From UBA1573 sp016794285 (GTDB taxonomy: Bacteria > Pseudomonadota > Alphaproteobacteria > Micavibrionales > Micavibrionaceae), in assembly GCA_016794285.1 (NCBI GenBank), contig JAEUKO010000001.1:1-64000 (forward strand): a DNA stretch of 64,000 nucleotides. Direction: 5' to 3'. Both the position numbers and the translations under genes were made by a program. How positions within the stretch are numbered: position 1 is the first letter of the stretch; each line of letters opens with the position of its first letter. The notes under the pieces are model-generated. The model was not told the DNA's origin. It was given only the letters and a program-made list of their open reading frames with translations, and did not search any database. Positions 17,701-25,395 of this stretch are shown here, piece after piece.

Positions 17701-18015
17701 CAATCCTACCGATTGAATCTCTAGGGCTGTTTTCCCCTCTTCAAATACTTTGAATCCTCTGAGGCCTAGGGAAATTGGCCCATCAAATCGGGGCCACTCC
17801 GCAACGATTTGGTCAAATGCAACGGTTGTTTTTTCATCTCCTTGAACGAGAGCTTTCTGCACATAGTCGGCAGCAAAGGTTACATCAACCGGACCTTGAG
17901 AGAATTTCCACAAGATGAGAAATATCAGAGAAAGAGACAAAAAAGAAACCCCACCGATAATTTCGGTGGCGAGGATTATAGTTTTGTGGGCAAATTTTAA
18001 TGTTCGAATAATCAC
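14779..18015 (-). CDS. AsmA-like / DUF3971 envelope protein
   Basis: A 1078-residue protein with one N-terminal membrane segment (about residues 15-37) followed by a very long, beta-rich periplasmic region. The C-terminal third (about 840-1010) resembles the AsmA C-terminal domain: LKGRAVISNFSVVKAPALAQ, FSISGLAELLQNKGIAF, and GTMDISGTVVPMSGING. Such YhdP/TamB-like proteins are thought to form hydrophobic grooves moving phospholipid between membranes. The start is GTG at 18015 with no clear ribosome-binding site; an ATG overlapping it is out of frame. It ends Pro/Lys/Asp/Glu-rich. It is monocistronic and convergent with rplQ. Family placement is firm, substrate is inference. Confidence 0.85.
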   Translation of the reverse strand: MIIRTLKFAHKTIILATEIIGGVSFLSLSLIFLILWKFSQGPVDVTFAADYVQKALVQGDEKTTVAFDQIVAEWPRFDGPISLGLRGFKVFEEGKTALEIQSVGLRIAKAPLLIGLFKPEAIILNQPSVQIIRETDGEFRFLVGRNNAGPRPETPQKSSPIKEVGSAFFLGGTLPDSPLAIFSRLEHFEVRDALLVTEDHISKATWVVPKVNATLDRKANAFDVVLQYQMAGAWQKSKIELQVKRDKKKRDMRFKGRMDHVDLALFSSNFFTLRALDGQKFIFNTQLSGDLAPDMSLVRLNTLMTSEQGELNLSPTQGAPLSFSDLSANISYDRDSGKLSVHDTSLLVNDIRIELSAEHDLKKDAKSLVPVQVRIPQMSFAEIKALWPTQYKDLPAAEWLTEKLSEGTIKDLKIFLDVDPKNPLALTTEQIRASFDFENLKADYRAPLIPASAAKGHAIIEDDALKISVEHGKLADLDVRKASVSVTNLTRPTPGVVNVDVDLDGPLRTIFDYIGREPINLQDIIAGEKSSIRGQVEARVHVTFPAIHDLPADAVKVTVDSHMNDIRLPKIVRGLDLTGGPYTLKVADGSFTLKGKGFLDDRPIDLVYSEYLNPVGAPFVSDIKASVVADQKLRDHFGIHLDQFIEGSLPVDLHYKEPQKGNISIDVRADLTPVRFRVRPFGYDKPQGVSGEASCVAVVSGRDIQEVKNLTLTVGKDVSGSGTLKFGQVGNSQDVKSGTFRVGSLGNDNNFTLLFEQTSPNSFTFDISGKSLDARSFLSAREETPVLSSKPGPAIKINAKADRIRTGKRENQFVRQAKIFARVDSDGEIHALDLQAIAGKSRMSVTIKPDSKNTMQLDLTADDAGETLYAFDVYDNIIGGTLKIRGEQISGAGVNDLKGRAVISNFSVVKAPALAQLINAFSISGLAELLQNKGIAFSKLKADFIWKKKPEGRVISLINGRTSGASVGLSFGGLVNQTKGTMDISGTVVPMSGINGIVNKIPLIGTLLTGGSNGGLIAATYAVKGPSDNPSVMINPLSVLTPGFLRSILFEGGIDMNPYDDFDEPEEPKKKSPVPMNE

Positions 18016-18146
18016 ATCAAGGTTTTTTCTTTTTTATTCACAAATCGGGAAAAACTATAGCAGAATCTCAGAAAAAAATCATAGGCTAGGCTTGACTTTT
18101 TGTTTGATAATCCCAGTTTTACTGAGAAAGCTGCAAAGGAATCCTT

Positions 18147-18623
18147 ATGACTCACTTAAAATCAGGCGATGCTGCCCCTTTTTTCGATCTTTCCTGCGAT
18201 ACTGGTGCACAGTGTCGATTGTCTGACTTCGCAGGGAAATATCTGGTCGTATATTTTTATCCTAAGGATGACACCCCTGGCTGCACGAAGGAATCCTGTT
18301 CTTTTAATGAATCCCTAGGGGACTTGCAGAAAATAAACGCTCAAGTGGTTGGTATTTCGCGGGACAGTGTGGAAAGCCATCAAAAGTTTAAAGCCAAGTA
18401 TAATTTGTCTTTTCCTTTGCTTTCCGATGAATCTGGAGAAGTCTGTAATGCTTATGGTGTATGGGCTGAGAAGTCCATGTACGGAAAAAAATATATGGGG
18501 ATTGAGCGATCTACGTTTTTGATTGACGGTGCTGGAAAAATTCTTCGTGTCTGGTCAAACGTCAAGGTAGATGGACACAGCGAAGAAATTCTAGCTGCGA
18601 TCAAAGAACTCAGTGGCCGTTAA
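18147..18623 (+). CDS. bcp: Thiol peroxidase Bcp (peroxiredoxin Q)
   Basis: A 158-residue peroxiredoxin reducing hydroperoxides with thioredoxin. DDTPGCTKESCSF carries the peroxidatic Cys46 and, five residues later, the resolving Cys51, the atypical two-cysteine pattern of BCP. The RSTFLIDGAGKI motif near the C-terminus is also typical. It is divergent from the AsmA-like gene, and AAGGAATCCTT precedes the ATG. Confidence 0.96.
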   Translation: MTHLKSGDAAPFFDLSCDTGAQCRLSDFAGKYLVVYFYPKDDTPGCTKESCSFNESLGDLQKINAQVVGISRDSVESHQKFKAKYNLSFPLLSDESGEVCNAYGVWAEKSMYGKKYMGIERSTFLIDGAGKILRVWSNVKVDGHSEEILAAIKELSGR

Positions 18624-18626
18624 AAA

Positions 18627-18980
18627 TTAGGCTGCTCGTCTAAGGTTGCTGAAGACTTCCCCAAAAGGGACAATCTGACCTGACCACATATTGAGGGATT
18701 CATCATCCCCTTGCAGAAAATGTACTGATCCGCTGTGGGGCAGAGCGGCGCTCTGCCCGTTCCGGTTAGTTGCTAGAAATACGGAGGGCAATAGAACATC
18801 AAGGCCTTGACCGCGTACGCGGATCAAACGGCCATTCTCGAAGATAAAACGTAGGCCACAAAGGTCAATCTTTTCACAAACTTTTCCTGCCACAGACTCG
18901 AAGCTTAATTGTCCGTGAGCACGGGCAATTTTCGCCATAGACCAGAGTTTTTCAATTCGTACGGACAGTTCATTTTGCAT
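18627..18980 (-). CDS. Uncharacterised protein, cotranscribed with hydrolase
   Basis: A 117-residue protein that I do not recognise. It has no signal peptide or membrane helix, and has two close cysteines in the segment GKVCEKIDLCGLRF. Its start lies three bases after the stop of the upstream alpha/beta hydrolase on the same strand, so the two are likely cotranslated. It is convergent with bcp, three bases apart. The coding call rests on tight packing and frame integrity. Confidence 0.7.
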   Translation of the reverse strand: MQNELSVRIEKLWSMAKIARAHGQLSFESVAGKVCEKIDLCGLRFIFENGRLIRVRGQGLDVLLPSVFLATNRNGQSAALPHSGSVHFLQGDDESLNMWSGQIVPFGEVFSNLRRAA

Positions 18981-18983
18981 TGG

Positions 18984-19697
18984 TTAGGCAACCTTTCTGG
19001 TTTTTGCTTTTGCGATTTTTTCATCCCCAGAAAGGCTTTTGGTTGGCACAAGGACCGTTCCAACGCTACGTAAGTTCAAATAGTCGTGAATATGAGCCAT
19101 CAATGTTTCCATTTGGTCATTGAAGAAATGGTTGGCTCCGTCAACAACTCGATAGTCAATTTTGATCCCTTTTTGTGTATTCAGACGCTGAACAACCTTT
19201 TCCACCATTGGCTCGGGCACAATGTTGTCACGGTTGCCATGAAGGATAAGGCCAGATTGAGGGCAAGGAGCCAAAAAGCTGAAGTCAATTTCATTGGCTG
19301 GCGGGCTGACTGACACAAAGCCCTTAATCTCTGGGCGGCGCATTAGAAGCTGCATTCCGATCCACGCCCCAAAAGCAAATCCTCCAACCCAAACATAAGG
19401 AGCGTTAGGGTTCAGGGCTTGCATCCAGTCTAGGGCTGCTGCTGCGTCTGAGAGTTCGCCTTCGCCTTTGTCAAAAACGCCTTGGCTCTGACCTACGCCG
19501 CGAAAATTAAAACGAAGTGTTGAGAACCCGTGCTCAACAAAAGCGTTGTACATCGAATAAGGAATGCGGTGGTTCATTGTACCCCCCCGTTCCGGATTCG
19601 GATGGAGGATCAACGCAAGTGGTGCGTTTGGGGCTTTGGAATGAGAATAACGCGCTTCCAAACGGCCTGCAGGGCCGCTAATGATAATATCTGGCAT
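18984..19697 (-). CDS. Alpha/beta hydrolase family protein lacking the serine nucleophile
   Basis: A 237-residue protein of the COG2945-like alpha/beta hydrolases: HPNPERGGTMNH near the N-terminus, LRFNFRGVGQSQG, GLILHGNRDNIVP and GANHFF with the C-terminal histidine. The nucleophile elbow, normally GxSxG, reads GGFAFGAWIG: the serine is Ala (codon GCT at about 19370). The acid and histidine positions are kept. Either the protein no longer hydrolyses esters or it uses another residue. It is followed directly by the 117-residue unknown. Confidence 0.85.
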   Translation of the reverse strand: MPDIIISGPAGRLEARYSHSKAPNAPLALILHPNPERGGTMNHRIPYSMYNAFVEHGFSTLRFNFRGVGQSQGVFDKGEGELSDAAAALDWMQALNPNAPYVWVGGFAFGAWIGMQLLMRRPEIKGFVSVSPPANEIDFSFLAPCPQSGLILHGNRDNIVPEPMVEKVVQRLNTQKGIKIDYRVVDGANHFFNDQMETLMAHIHDYLNLRSVGTVLVPTKSLSGDEKIAKAKTRKVA

Positions 19698-19844
19698 AGG
19701 TCCCGTAATCTCTTCTGTTTAAGATCAATTTTTTGATATTGGAAGGGACCTTAGCCGATCTGAATTGCTTTTGTCCAATAATTTCTCATAACATATTGAT
19801 TTTGCTGTGGATATTTTGCCTTTTCCCCCTATATACTCGCTCCT

Positions 19845-20978
19845 ATGAAAAGAACCACTTACCTTGACCATAATGCTACTACCAAAATTCGTCCTGAGGC
19901 CTTGGAGCTTTTGCTTGCCGCAGCTTCGGACTCCGGAAATGCATCTTCTATTCATGGGTTTGGACGTGCGGCTCGAAAATATGTTGAGGAAGCCCGTGGC
20001 CGAATTTCTTCCCTTCTTGAGGTTAGCCCTAACCAAGTTTTTTTCAACAGCGGCGCAACGGAGGGCAATAATACGATCTTAAGAGGATTTGGCGAAGGGC
20101 GTGTTTTTGTTTCATCTATTGAACATCCATCGGTATTGCAAAGCGGGGTTTCGGCAGATCTTATCCCTGTTGGCCCTGATGGGGTTGTTGATGTGGCCGC
20201 TTTTTCGGAACGGATCCGTAAAGGACCTCCTCCCGCTCTTGTTTCTGTTATGTTGGTGAATAACGAAACCGGAGTTATTCAACCAGTTGCTGAGATTTCG
20301 CGCATTGCAAAAGAGGCGGGGAGTTTGGTCCATTGTGATGCGGTGCAGGGTTTTGGCCGCATAAAGTTTACTCGCGAAAGTTTGGGGGTTGATTTTCTGA
20401 CTCTCTCCTCGCACAAAATTGGCGGACCCCAAGGCGTTGGGGCTTTGGTTATGGCTCCGCGTGTTCCTCTTCCCCGCCTTTTGATGGGGGGAGGCCAAGA
20501 ACGCAGCCACCGAGCTGGAACAGAAAATGTTGCTGGCATCGCGGCCTTTGGTCTTGCGGCTCAACTGGCTATTGAATCTCTTTCTGACTTTGCCAAACTG
20601 TCCCTTCTGCGTGACCAGATCGAGAAGGCTGTTCGTTGTAATTTTGTGCGCATTCACGGAGAAAAGGCGCAGCGTGTTGCCAATACCACCTTGCTGACCG
20701 TGCGGGGGCAATCAAGTGAGGTTCTGTTGATTGGCTTTGATCTTGAGGGTGTTGCCTTAAGCGGTGGGTCGGCTTGCTCTAGTGGGGCGACACATTCTTC
20801 CCATGTTCTCAAAGCGATGGGTGTGCCAGAGGAAGAAGCTAGAGGCGCACTACGTATTTCTCTCGGGTGGAATAGTACCCAAAAAGATGTTGATGAATTT
20901 GTTCGCGCATGGAATAACCTGCGTTCTCGTGTCATGAAAGATTTAGACAATGCCCCTGCTTCATTTCGTTCTGCTTGA
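19845..20978 (+). CDS. Cysteine desulfurase, NifS/IscS class
   Basis: A 377-residue PLP enzyme that takes sulfur from cysteine for Fe-S cluster and thio-cofactor synthesis. YLDHNATTK opens the fold, the PLP lysine is Lys191 in SSHKIGGPQG, RSHRAGTEN is the substrate arginine region, and the persulfide Cys311 lies in SGGSACSSG. It overlaps the downstream ferredoxin gene by 29 bases. No iscR, iscU or sufBCD is adjacent, so its exact partner is open; it could be a class I IscS or a stand-alone NifS-like enzyme. Confidence 0.93.
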   Translation: MKRTTYLDHNATTKIRPEALELLLAAASDSGNASSIHGFGRAARKYVEEARGRISSLLEVSPNQVFFNSGATEGNNTILRGFGEGRVFVSSIEHPSVLQSGVSADLIPVGPDGVVDVAAFSERIRKGPPPALVSVMLVNNETGVIQPVAEISRIAKEAGSLVHCDAVQGFGRIKFTRESLGVDFLTLSSHKIGGPQGVGALVMAPRVPLPRLLMGGGQERSHRAGTENVAGIAAFGLAAQLAIESLSDFAKLSLLRDQIEKAVRCNFVRIHGEKAQRVANTTLLTVRGQSSEVLLIGFDLEGVALSGGSACSSGATHSSHVLKAMGVPEEEARGALRISLGWNSTQKDVDEFVRAWNNLRSRVMKDLDNAPASFRSA

Positions 20979-21291
20979 TGGTTCGATGGCTACCGTTGAG
21001 GCGCCTCTTGGCCTTTCAGTCATGGAAGTTGCCGTTAAAAACAATCTCGATAAAATCGAGGGCGCGTGTGGTGGTTCACTCGCTTGCGCGACCTGCCATG
21101 TTTATGTTCATCCCGATTGGTGGGACAAGGTTTTGCCCGTAGAAGGGGAAGTTTCTGAGGAAGAAGAAGATATGCTTGATCTTGCTTTTAACTTGACCAA
21201 AAAATCTCGTTTGTCTTGCCAAATTATTGTGACTGAAGAGCTGGACGGCTTAATTCTTGCCCTCCCGGGAAGCAAACCGGAATGGCTTTAG
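20950..21291 (+). CDS. fdx: 2Fe-2S ferredoxin, adrenodoxin type
   Basis: A 113-residue electron carrier with cluster ligands Cys40, Cys46, Cys49 and Cys90 (C-x5-C-x2-C-x40-C), the vertebrate-type/Fdx pattern. It ends with a short tail after SCQIIVTEELDGL, as in Isc ferredoxins that feed electrons to cluster assembly. Its start overlaps the end of the cysteine desulfurase gene, strongly suggesting joint function in Fe-S biogenesis. Confidence 0.93.
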   Translation: MPLLHFVLLDGSMATVEAPLGLSVMEVAVKNNLDKIEGACGGSLACATCHVYVHPDWWDKVLPVEGEVSEEEEDMLDLAFNLTKKSRLSCQIIVTEELDGLILALPGSKPEWL

Positions 21292-21293
21292 GA

Positions 21294-21329
21294 TGTGCTG
21301 ACATTCAAAATAGTTTGAATGTCAGCACA
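21294..21329 (+). terminator. 16-bp perfect inverted repeat between convergent genes
   Basis: TGTGCTGACATTCAAA (21294-21309), a four-base loop, then its exact complement (21314-21329). It fills the gap between fdx and the convergent TyrA-like gene. It lacks a T-run on either side, so it may stop transcription weakly or protect 3' ends of both messages. Confidence 0.65.
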
Positions 21330-21331
21330 CT

Positions 21332-22072
21332 CTAGGCCAGTCTGCCCAGCTTCTCTTCCAGTTGTTTTACCGCATCAAAAAAGGAATGTTTGGTGGATTC
21401 AACATAAGGGTTTTCGCGTTGAATAGCCAAAAACAATTCTTCACTGTCATAGCGGATCATTTCAACCATTTCGTCCAGCAAGGCGTATGTCTTTGTTTTT
21501 TGCTCAATGTTTGGGATGTCCATAAAGGTAAAAACTTTGGCCACCAGATGAGTCAGGCCCTGCACATAGGCCATTTCACGATCATGCTCATCAGGGGTTT
21601 TCTCAAGCACGTTTAGGTTCAAAGTTTCACAGAGAAACTTGCGAATACAGGCAGCGCGACTGGATCGTATATCGCACAAAGTAATATTCATACCGGAGAT
21701 TCCGTTTCGACCACTCTGGGGACCAAAAAGAGGGTGAAGACTCACAATTTCAACAAAATCGGGAAGAACTTGATCTAGAATCTTAGTTGGAACAATTTTC
21801 ACGGAACACAAATCCATGACCAACTGACTGCTGCGAAGCAAAGGAGAGATGTTTTCCGCCACGGTTTTTATGCTTTGAACGGGAACACACAAGATTAAAA
21901 TTTCGCAAGAACAAACATCTTGCAAAGATCCAATTTGAACATGGGGCGGCAGGCCCAGAGAAGTTAGGTCCCTCATCTGGTCGTAAATTTTGATGGTTTG
22001 GAAATGGGGAGCAAGATGCGGGAGCATAAACTCTCCGAATGCGCCGACCCCGATGACCCCAAGTGTTTTCAT
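21332..22072 (-). CDS. TyrA-like prephenate/arogenate dehydrogenase
   Basis: A 246-residue NAD(P)-dependent dehydrogenase. The Rossmann motif is LGVIGVGAFGEF at the N-terminus, VMDLCSVKIVP and SLHPLFGPQSG follow; the latter resembles the HPMFGPESG signature of plant-type arogenate dehydrogenases. The helical C-terminal half is shorter than in cyclohexadienyl dehydrogenases. ATG 22072 is chosen because GAAAGG precedes it; an in-frame TTG at 22093 lies before that site. pheA is elsewhere in the window (37157-38044). Substrate preference cannot be told from sequence alone. Confidence 0.82.
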   Translation of the reverse strand: MKTLGVIGVGAFGEFMLPHLAPHFQTIKIYDQMRDLTSLGLPPHVQIGSLQDVCSCEILILCVPVQSIKTVAENISPLLRSSQLVMDLCSVKIVPTKILDQVLPDFVEIVSLHPLFGPQSGRNGISGMNITLCDIRSSRAACIRKFLCETLNLNVLEKTPDEHDREMAYVQGLTHLVAKVFTFMDIPNIEQKTKTYALLDEMVEMIRYDSEELFLAIQRENPYVESTKHSFFDAVKQLEEKLGRLA

Positions 22073-22236
22073 ATTAAACAAACCTTTCTTCAATGTTCTT
22101 TCTTTGACAATAATAGATGATGCCTTTTTTTATAACCAAATCCGTGGTAACTAGGGCCCTTAATGTATTCTTACTTAATCGCGAATTTGCCATTTGGCCA
22201 GAACCTTATGGCAGAGATTGGGAGTTGTCCGAAACC

Positions 22237-23097
22237 ATGAGCAAAATTAAATCATTTCAAGGCTTGATCCTTGCCCTGCAAGACTACTGGGCGGCTCAGG
22301 GGTGTGTCATTTTGCAGCCCTATGATATGGAGATGGGAGCGGGAACTTTTAATCCGGCAACTGTCTTGCGGGCTCTTGGTTCTGGTGGATGGAAAGCGGC
22401 TTATGTGCAACCTTCCCGCCGTCCGACCGATGGACGATACGGCGAAAATCCTAACCGCCTTCAAATGCACCACCAGTATCAGGTGATTGTCAAACCTTCG
22501 CCGGAAAATTCCCAAGAGCTTTATTTGAATTCTTTGTTGGCCATTGGAATTGATCCTTTGAAACACGATTTGCGCTTTGTTGAGGATGACTGGGAGAGCC
22601 CAACCTTGGGCGCATGGGGGCTCGGTTGGGAAGTCTGGTGCGATGGCATGGAAATTTCCCAGTACACTTATTTTCAGCAAGTGGGAGGGCTTGACTGCAA
22701 CCCTGTTTCGCTTGAATTGACCTATGGGCTGGAACGCCTTGCTATGTACGTGCTGGATGTCGATAACGTTTATGATCTGCCGTACAATGACACAGGTTAC
22801 AAATATGGGGATGTCTTCTTGAAAAACGAACAACAAATGTCAGCCTTCAATTTTGACCATGCTGATACAGATATGTTGTTTCAACAATTCGTTTTTGCAG
22901 AAAAATCCTGCCAGCACCTCTTGAATCAGAAATTGTCTCTGCCAGCCTATGAACAATGCTTGAAGGCTTCTCATACTTTCAACCTTTTGGATTCACGCGG
23001 GGTGATTTCTGTTCTGGAGCGGCAGGGGTATATTGCCCGTGTGCGCGGACTTGCCAAACAATGCTGCGAAGTCTGGTCAGAAAACATTGCAGCCTAA
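22237..23097 (+). CDS. glyQ: Glycyl-tRNA synthetase alpha subunit
   Basis: A 286-residue catalytic subunit of the alpha2-beta2 GlyRS. SFQGLILALQDYWAAQGC starts the conserved region, with QPYDMEMGAGTF, YVQPSRRPTDGRYGENPNR (motif 2) and LELTYGLERLAMY (motif 3). I place the start at ATG 22237, preceded by GGAG, since the frame upstream to 22117 has no family similarity. It is followed by glyS after 33 bases. Confidence 0.97.
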   Translation: MSKIKSFQGLILALQDYWAAQGCVILQPYDMEMGAGTFNPATVLRALGSGGWKAAYVQPSRRPTDGRYGENPNRLQMHHQYQVIVKPSPENSQELYLNSLLAIGIDPLKHDLRFVEDDWESPTLGAWGLGWEVWCDGMEISQYTYFQQVGGLDCNPVSLELTYGLERLAMYVLDVDNVYDLPYNDTGYKYGDVFLKNEQQMSAFNFDHADTDMLFQQFVFAEKSCQHLLNQKLSLPAYEQCLKASHTFNLLDSRGVISVLERQGYIARVRGLAKQCCEVWSENIAA

Positions 23098-23130
23098 ACT
23101 TAGAAACATCTCCACGATAAGAGAGCTCAA

Positions 23131-25176
23131 ATGTCTGAATTGTTGATTGAATTGTTTTCCGAAGAAATTCCCGCTCGTATGCAAGTGGCGGCCGAAGAAG
23201 GATTTGCCAAACTGGTTTGCGACCGTTTGGAAGCCAAAGGTATTGTTTATCAATCTTGCGCGACGTATTCCACGCCGCGCCGTTTGGCCCTGCACATTAC
23301 AGGCATTCCAGCTTTGCGCGAGGATCGTAGCGAAGAGTTGAAAGGCCCTGCGCTGACTGCGCCGTCTCAAGCTGTTGAGGGGTTTTTGAAACGGGCCGGT
23401 CTCAAGAACGTCTCTGAGTGTGAGCAGAAAGATGTCAAGGGAACAACCTATTACTTTCATACGATCCGGCATAAAGGGGGACCAACATCAGAGGTGTTGG
23501 GCGAACTGATTATCGGAGCTTTGGCGGCGATGACGTGGCCAAAATCTATGCGGTGGGGAAACTCTTCCGTACGCTGGGCACGCCCACTGCACAGTGTTCT
23601 AGCGTTGTTTGATGGAAAAGTTGTTGAGGGAGAGTTTGATCTTGGTGGTGGGCAATCCATTCGCTTTGGCAACCAAACGCGGGGCCACCGATTTATGAGC
23701 GATGGCCAGAGTTTTTCTGTCGCAAGTTTTGAAGACTATGCCCAGAAACTTGAGTCAAAATCGGTTATCTTGAGCCGCACAGTTCGTAAGGAGAAAATCT
23801 GGAACAGTGTTCAGGCGGCAGCAACCAAAGCAGGATTTACCGCAAAATTTGATGAAAAACTTTTGGAAGAAGTGACAGGGCTTGTTGAGTGGCCTGTGCC
23901 GTTTCTCGGGGAGTTTGATGTAGAATTTTTAGATATTCCTCCGGAAGTGATTACAACCTCCATGCGAGACCACCAGCGGTATTTTGCTGTGCTGGACCAA
24001 TCCGGAAAATTGTCCAATCATTTTATCTGTGTAGCCAATGTCCAGCCAAACGACGAAGGGAAGACGATCATCTATGGCAACCGGAAAGTATTGCGGGCGC
24101 GGTTGTCGGATGCACGATTTTTTTGGGATCAGGATAAAAAACATAAACTGGAAGACTATTTGCCCCGTCTTGAGCAAATTCGTTTTCACGAAAAACTGGG
24201 CAGTATGACTGAAAAGGCTATGAGGCTCCAGTCCCTCGCTGGTTTTATTGCTTCTGGCATCAACGCTGATAAAGTAAAAGCTGAACGTGCGGCTTTGCTT
24301 GCTAAAGCGGATCTGGTGACTGGCATGGTTCGTGAATTTCCTGAGCTGCAGGGAATTATGGGTGGGTACTACGCTGCCGCCGCTGGAGGAGACCAGCAAG
24401 TGGCTGAAGCGATTAAATCTCATTACTCTCCTGCTGGTCCGAATGATTCTTGCCCGAGTGATCCGGTGGCTGTGGCGGTTGCCCTTGCTGATAAGGTGGA
24501 TACCTTGGTTGGGTTCTTCTCTATTGGTGAAAAGCCAACAGGCAGCAAGGACCCTTTCGCGCTGCGCCGCTCGGCCTTGGGTATTATTCGCCTCGTGCTG
24601 GATAATAACTTGACGATTGATCTGCCCTCTGTCTTGGCTGAGGCAGCGTCTTTGTACAATACGCCGCTACCGTCAGATATTGCAGAGTTTATGTCTGATC
24701 GCTTTAAGGTTCTGATGAAAGGACAAGGCACTCCGCATAATATTATTGAAGCTGTTGCTTCCGGAGAAAATTTTCTGGATATGCGCAACCGGATGATTCA
24801 ACTCTCAGGTTTTCTTGACACGGATAAGGGGAAAGACTTTGTCTTGACGGCCAAGCGGGCGATTAGCATCCTCGAAACCGAGGAGAAAAAAGGAGCCAGC
24901 TCTACAACGGTCAAAGAATCCGGCCTGACGCAACCCGAAGAACAGGACTTGTATCGGGCGTTGCTGGCGATGACTCCCCAGTTTAACAGCTTTATCAAAG
25001 GGGCTGATTACCAAGGAGCTATGACGTGTCTTGCCAATGTCAAAGATAAGGTTGACCTCTTCTTTGATAAGGTGGTGGTGAACGACAATAATCCTGAAAC
25101 AAGAGCAAACCGCCTTGCTGTTTTATCTAAGATTCGCGGCTTTGCGCAGCAAATTGCGGATTTTGGACGGCTTTGA
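23131..25176 (+). CDS. glyS: Glycyl-tRNA synthetase beta subunit
   Basis: A 681-residue beta subunit required for tRNA binding. MSELLIELFSEEIPARMQ is the classic N-terminus, MRWGNSSVRWARPLHSV and the HD-like region AEAIKSHYSPAGPNDSCPSD are recognisable, and KPTGSKDPFALRR is conserved. Normal length. The operon glyQ-glyS ends in a hairpin terminator. Confidence 0.97.
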   Translation: MSELLIELFSEEIPARMQVAAEEGFAKLVCDRLEAKGIVYQSCATYSTPRRLALHITGIPALREDRSEELKGPALTAPSQAVEGFLKRAGLKNVSECEQKDVKGTTYYFHTIRHKGGPTSEVLGELIIGALAAMTWPKSMRWGNSSVRWARPLHSVLALFDGKVVEGEFDLGGGQSIRFGNQTRGHRFMSDGQSFSVASFEDYAQKLESKSVILSRTVRKEKIWNSVQAAATKAGFTAKFDEKLLEEVTGLVEWPVPFLGEFDVEFLDIPPEVITTSMRDHQRYFAVLDQSGKLSNHFICVANVQPNDEGKTIIYGNRKVLRARLSDARFFWDQDKKHKLEDYLPRLEQIRFHEKLGSMTEKAMRLQSLAGFIASGINADKVKAERAALLAKADLVTGMVREFPELQGIMGGYYAAAAGGDQQVAEAIKSHYSPAGPNDSCPSDPVAVAVALADKVDTLVGFFSIGEKPTGSKDPFALRRSALGIIRLVLDNNLTIDLPSVLAEAASLYNTPLPSDIAEFMSDRFKVLMKGQGTPHNIIEAVASGENFLDMRNRMIQLSGFLDTDKGKDFVLTAKRAISILETEEKKGASSTTVKESGLTQPEEQDLYRALLAMTPQFNSFIKGADYQGAMTCLANVKDKVDLFFDKVVVNDNNPETRANRLAVLSKIRGFAQQIADFGRL

Positions 25177-25188
25177 TTCTAAAAACCA

Positions 25189-25224
25189 AAACCCGCTGCG
25201 AGGAGGGACAAGCAGCGGGTTTCA
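25189..25224 (+). terminator. Terminator after glyS
   Basis: An 11-bp perfect stem, AAACCCGCTGC (25189-25199) and GCAGCGGGTTT (25212-25222), with a 12-base loop. The T-run is only three bases, so termination may be moderate. The A-run on the left would serve the other strand too. Confidence 0.75.
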
Positions 25225-25309
25225 TATATGGTCGGTTGGTCTGAGGTGTCTTAGTTAAGATTTCAACGCTGAAACTATGAATTCTTATCTTCTTTCATCA
25301 TGGCAGAGG

Positions 25310-25363
25310 AATATGGCGGAATTTTGGTCCATATTTGCCTTATTTACGCCATATTGTTATATA
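25310..25363 (+). promoter_or_regulatory. Putative yedI promoter with overlapping inverted repeat
   Basis: TTGCCT (25335-25340) and TATATA (25358-25363) are 17 bases apart, giving a start near 25370. A 9-bp perfect inverted repeat, AATATGGCG (25310-25318) and CGCCATATT (25347-25355), has its right arm inside the promoter spacer, as an operator or repressor half-site pair might. The functional claim is inference. Confidence 0.45.
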
Positions 25364-25395
25364 TTCTCTGTCTTTAATGATGCTGTTTTTTTACG

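Noticed and set aside
22117..22236. N-terminal extension of GlyQ
   Set aside because: The extra 40 residues have no similarity to the family and ATG 22237 has a ribosome-binding site.
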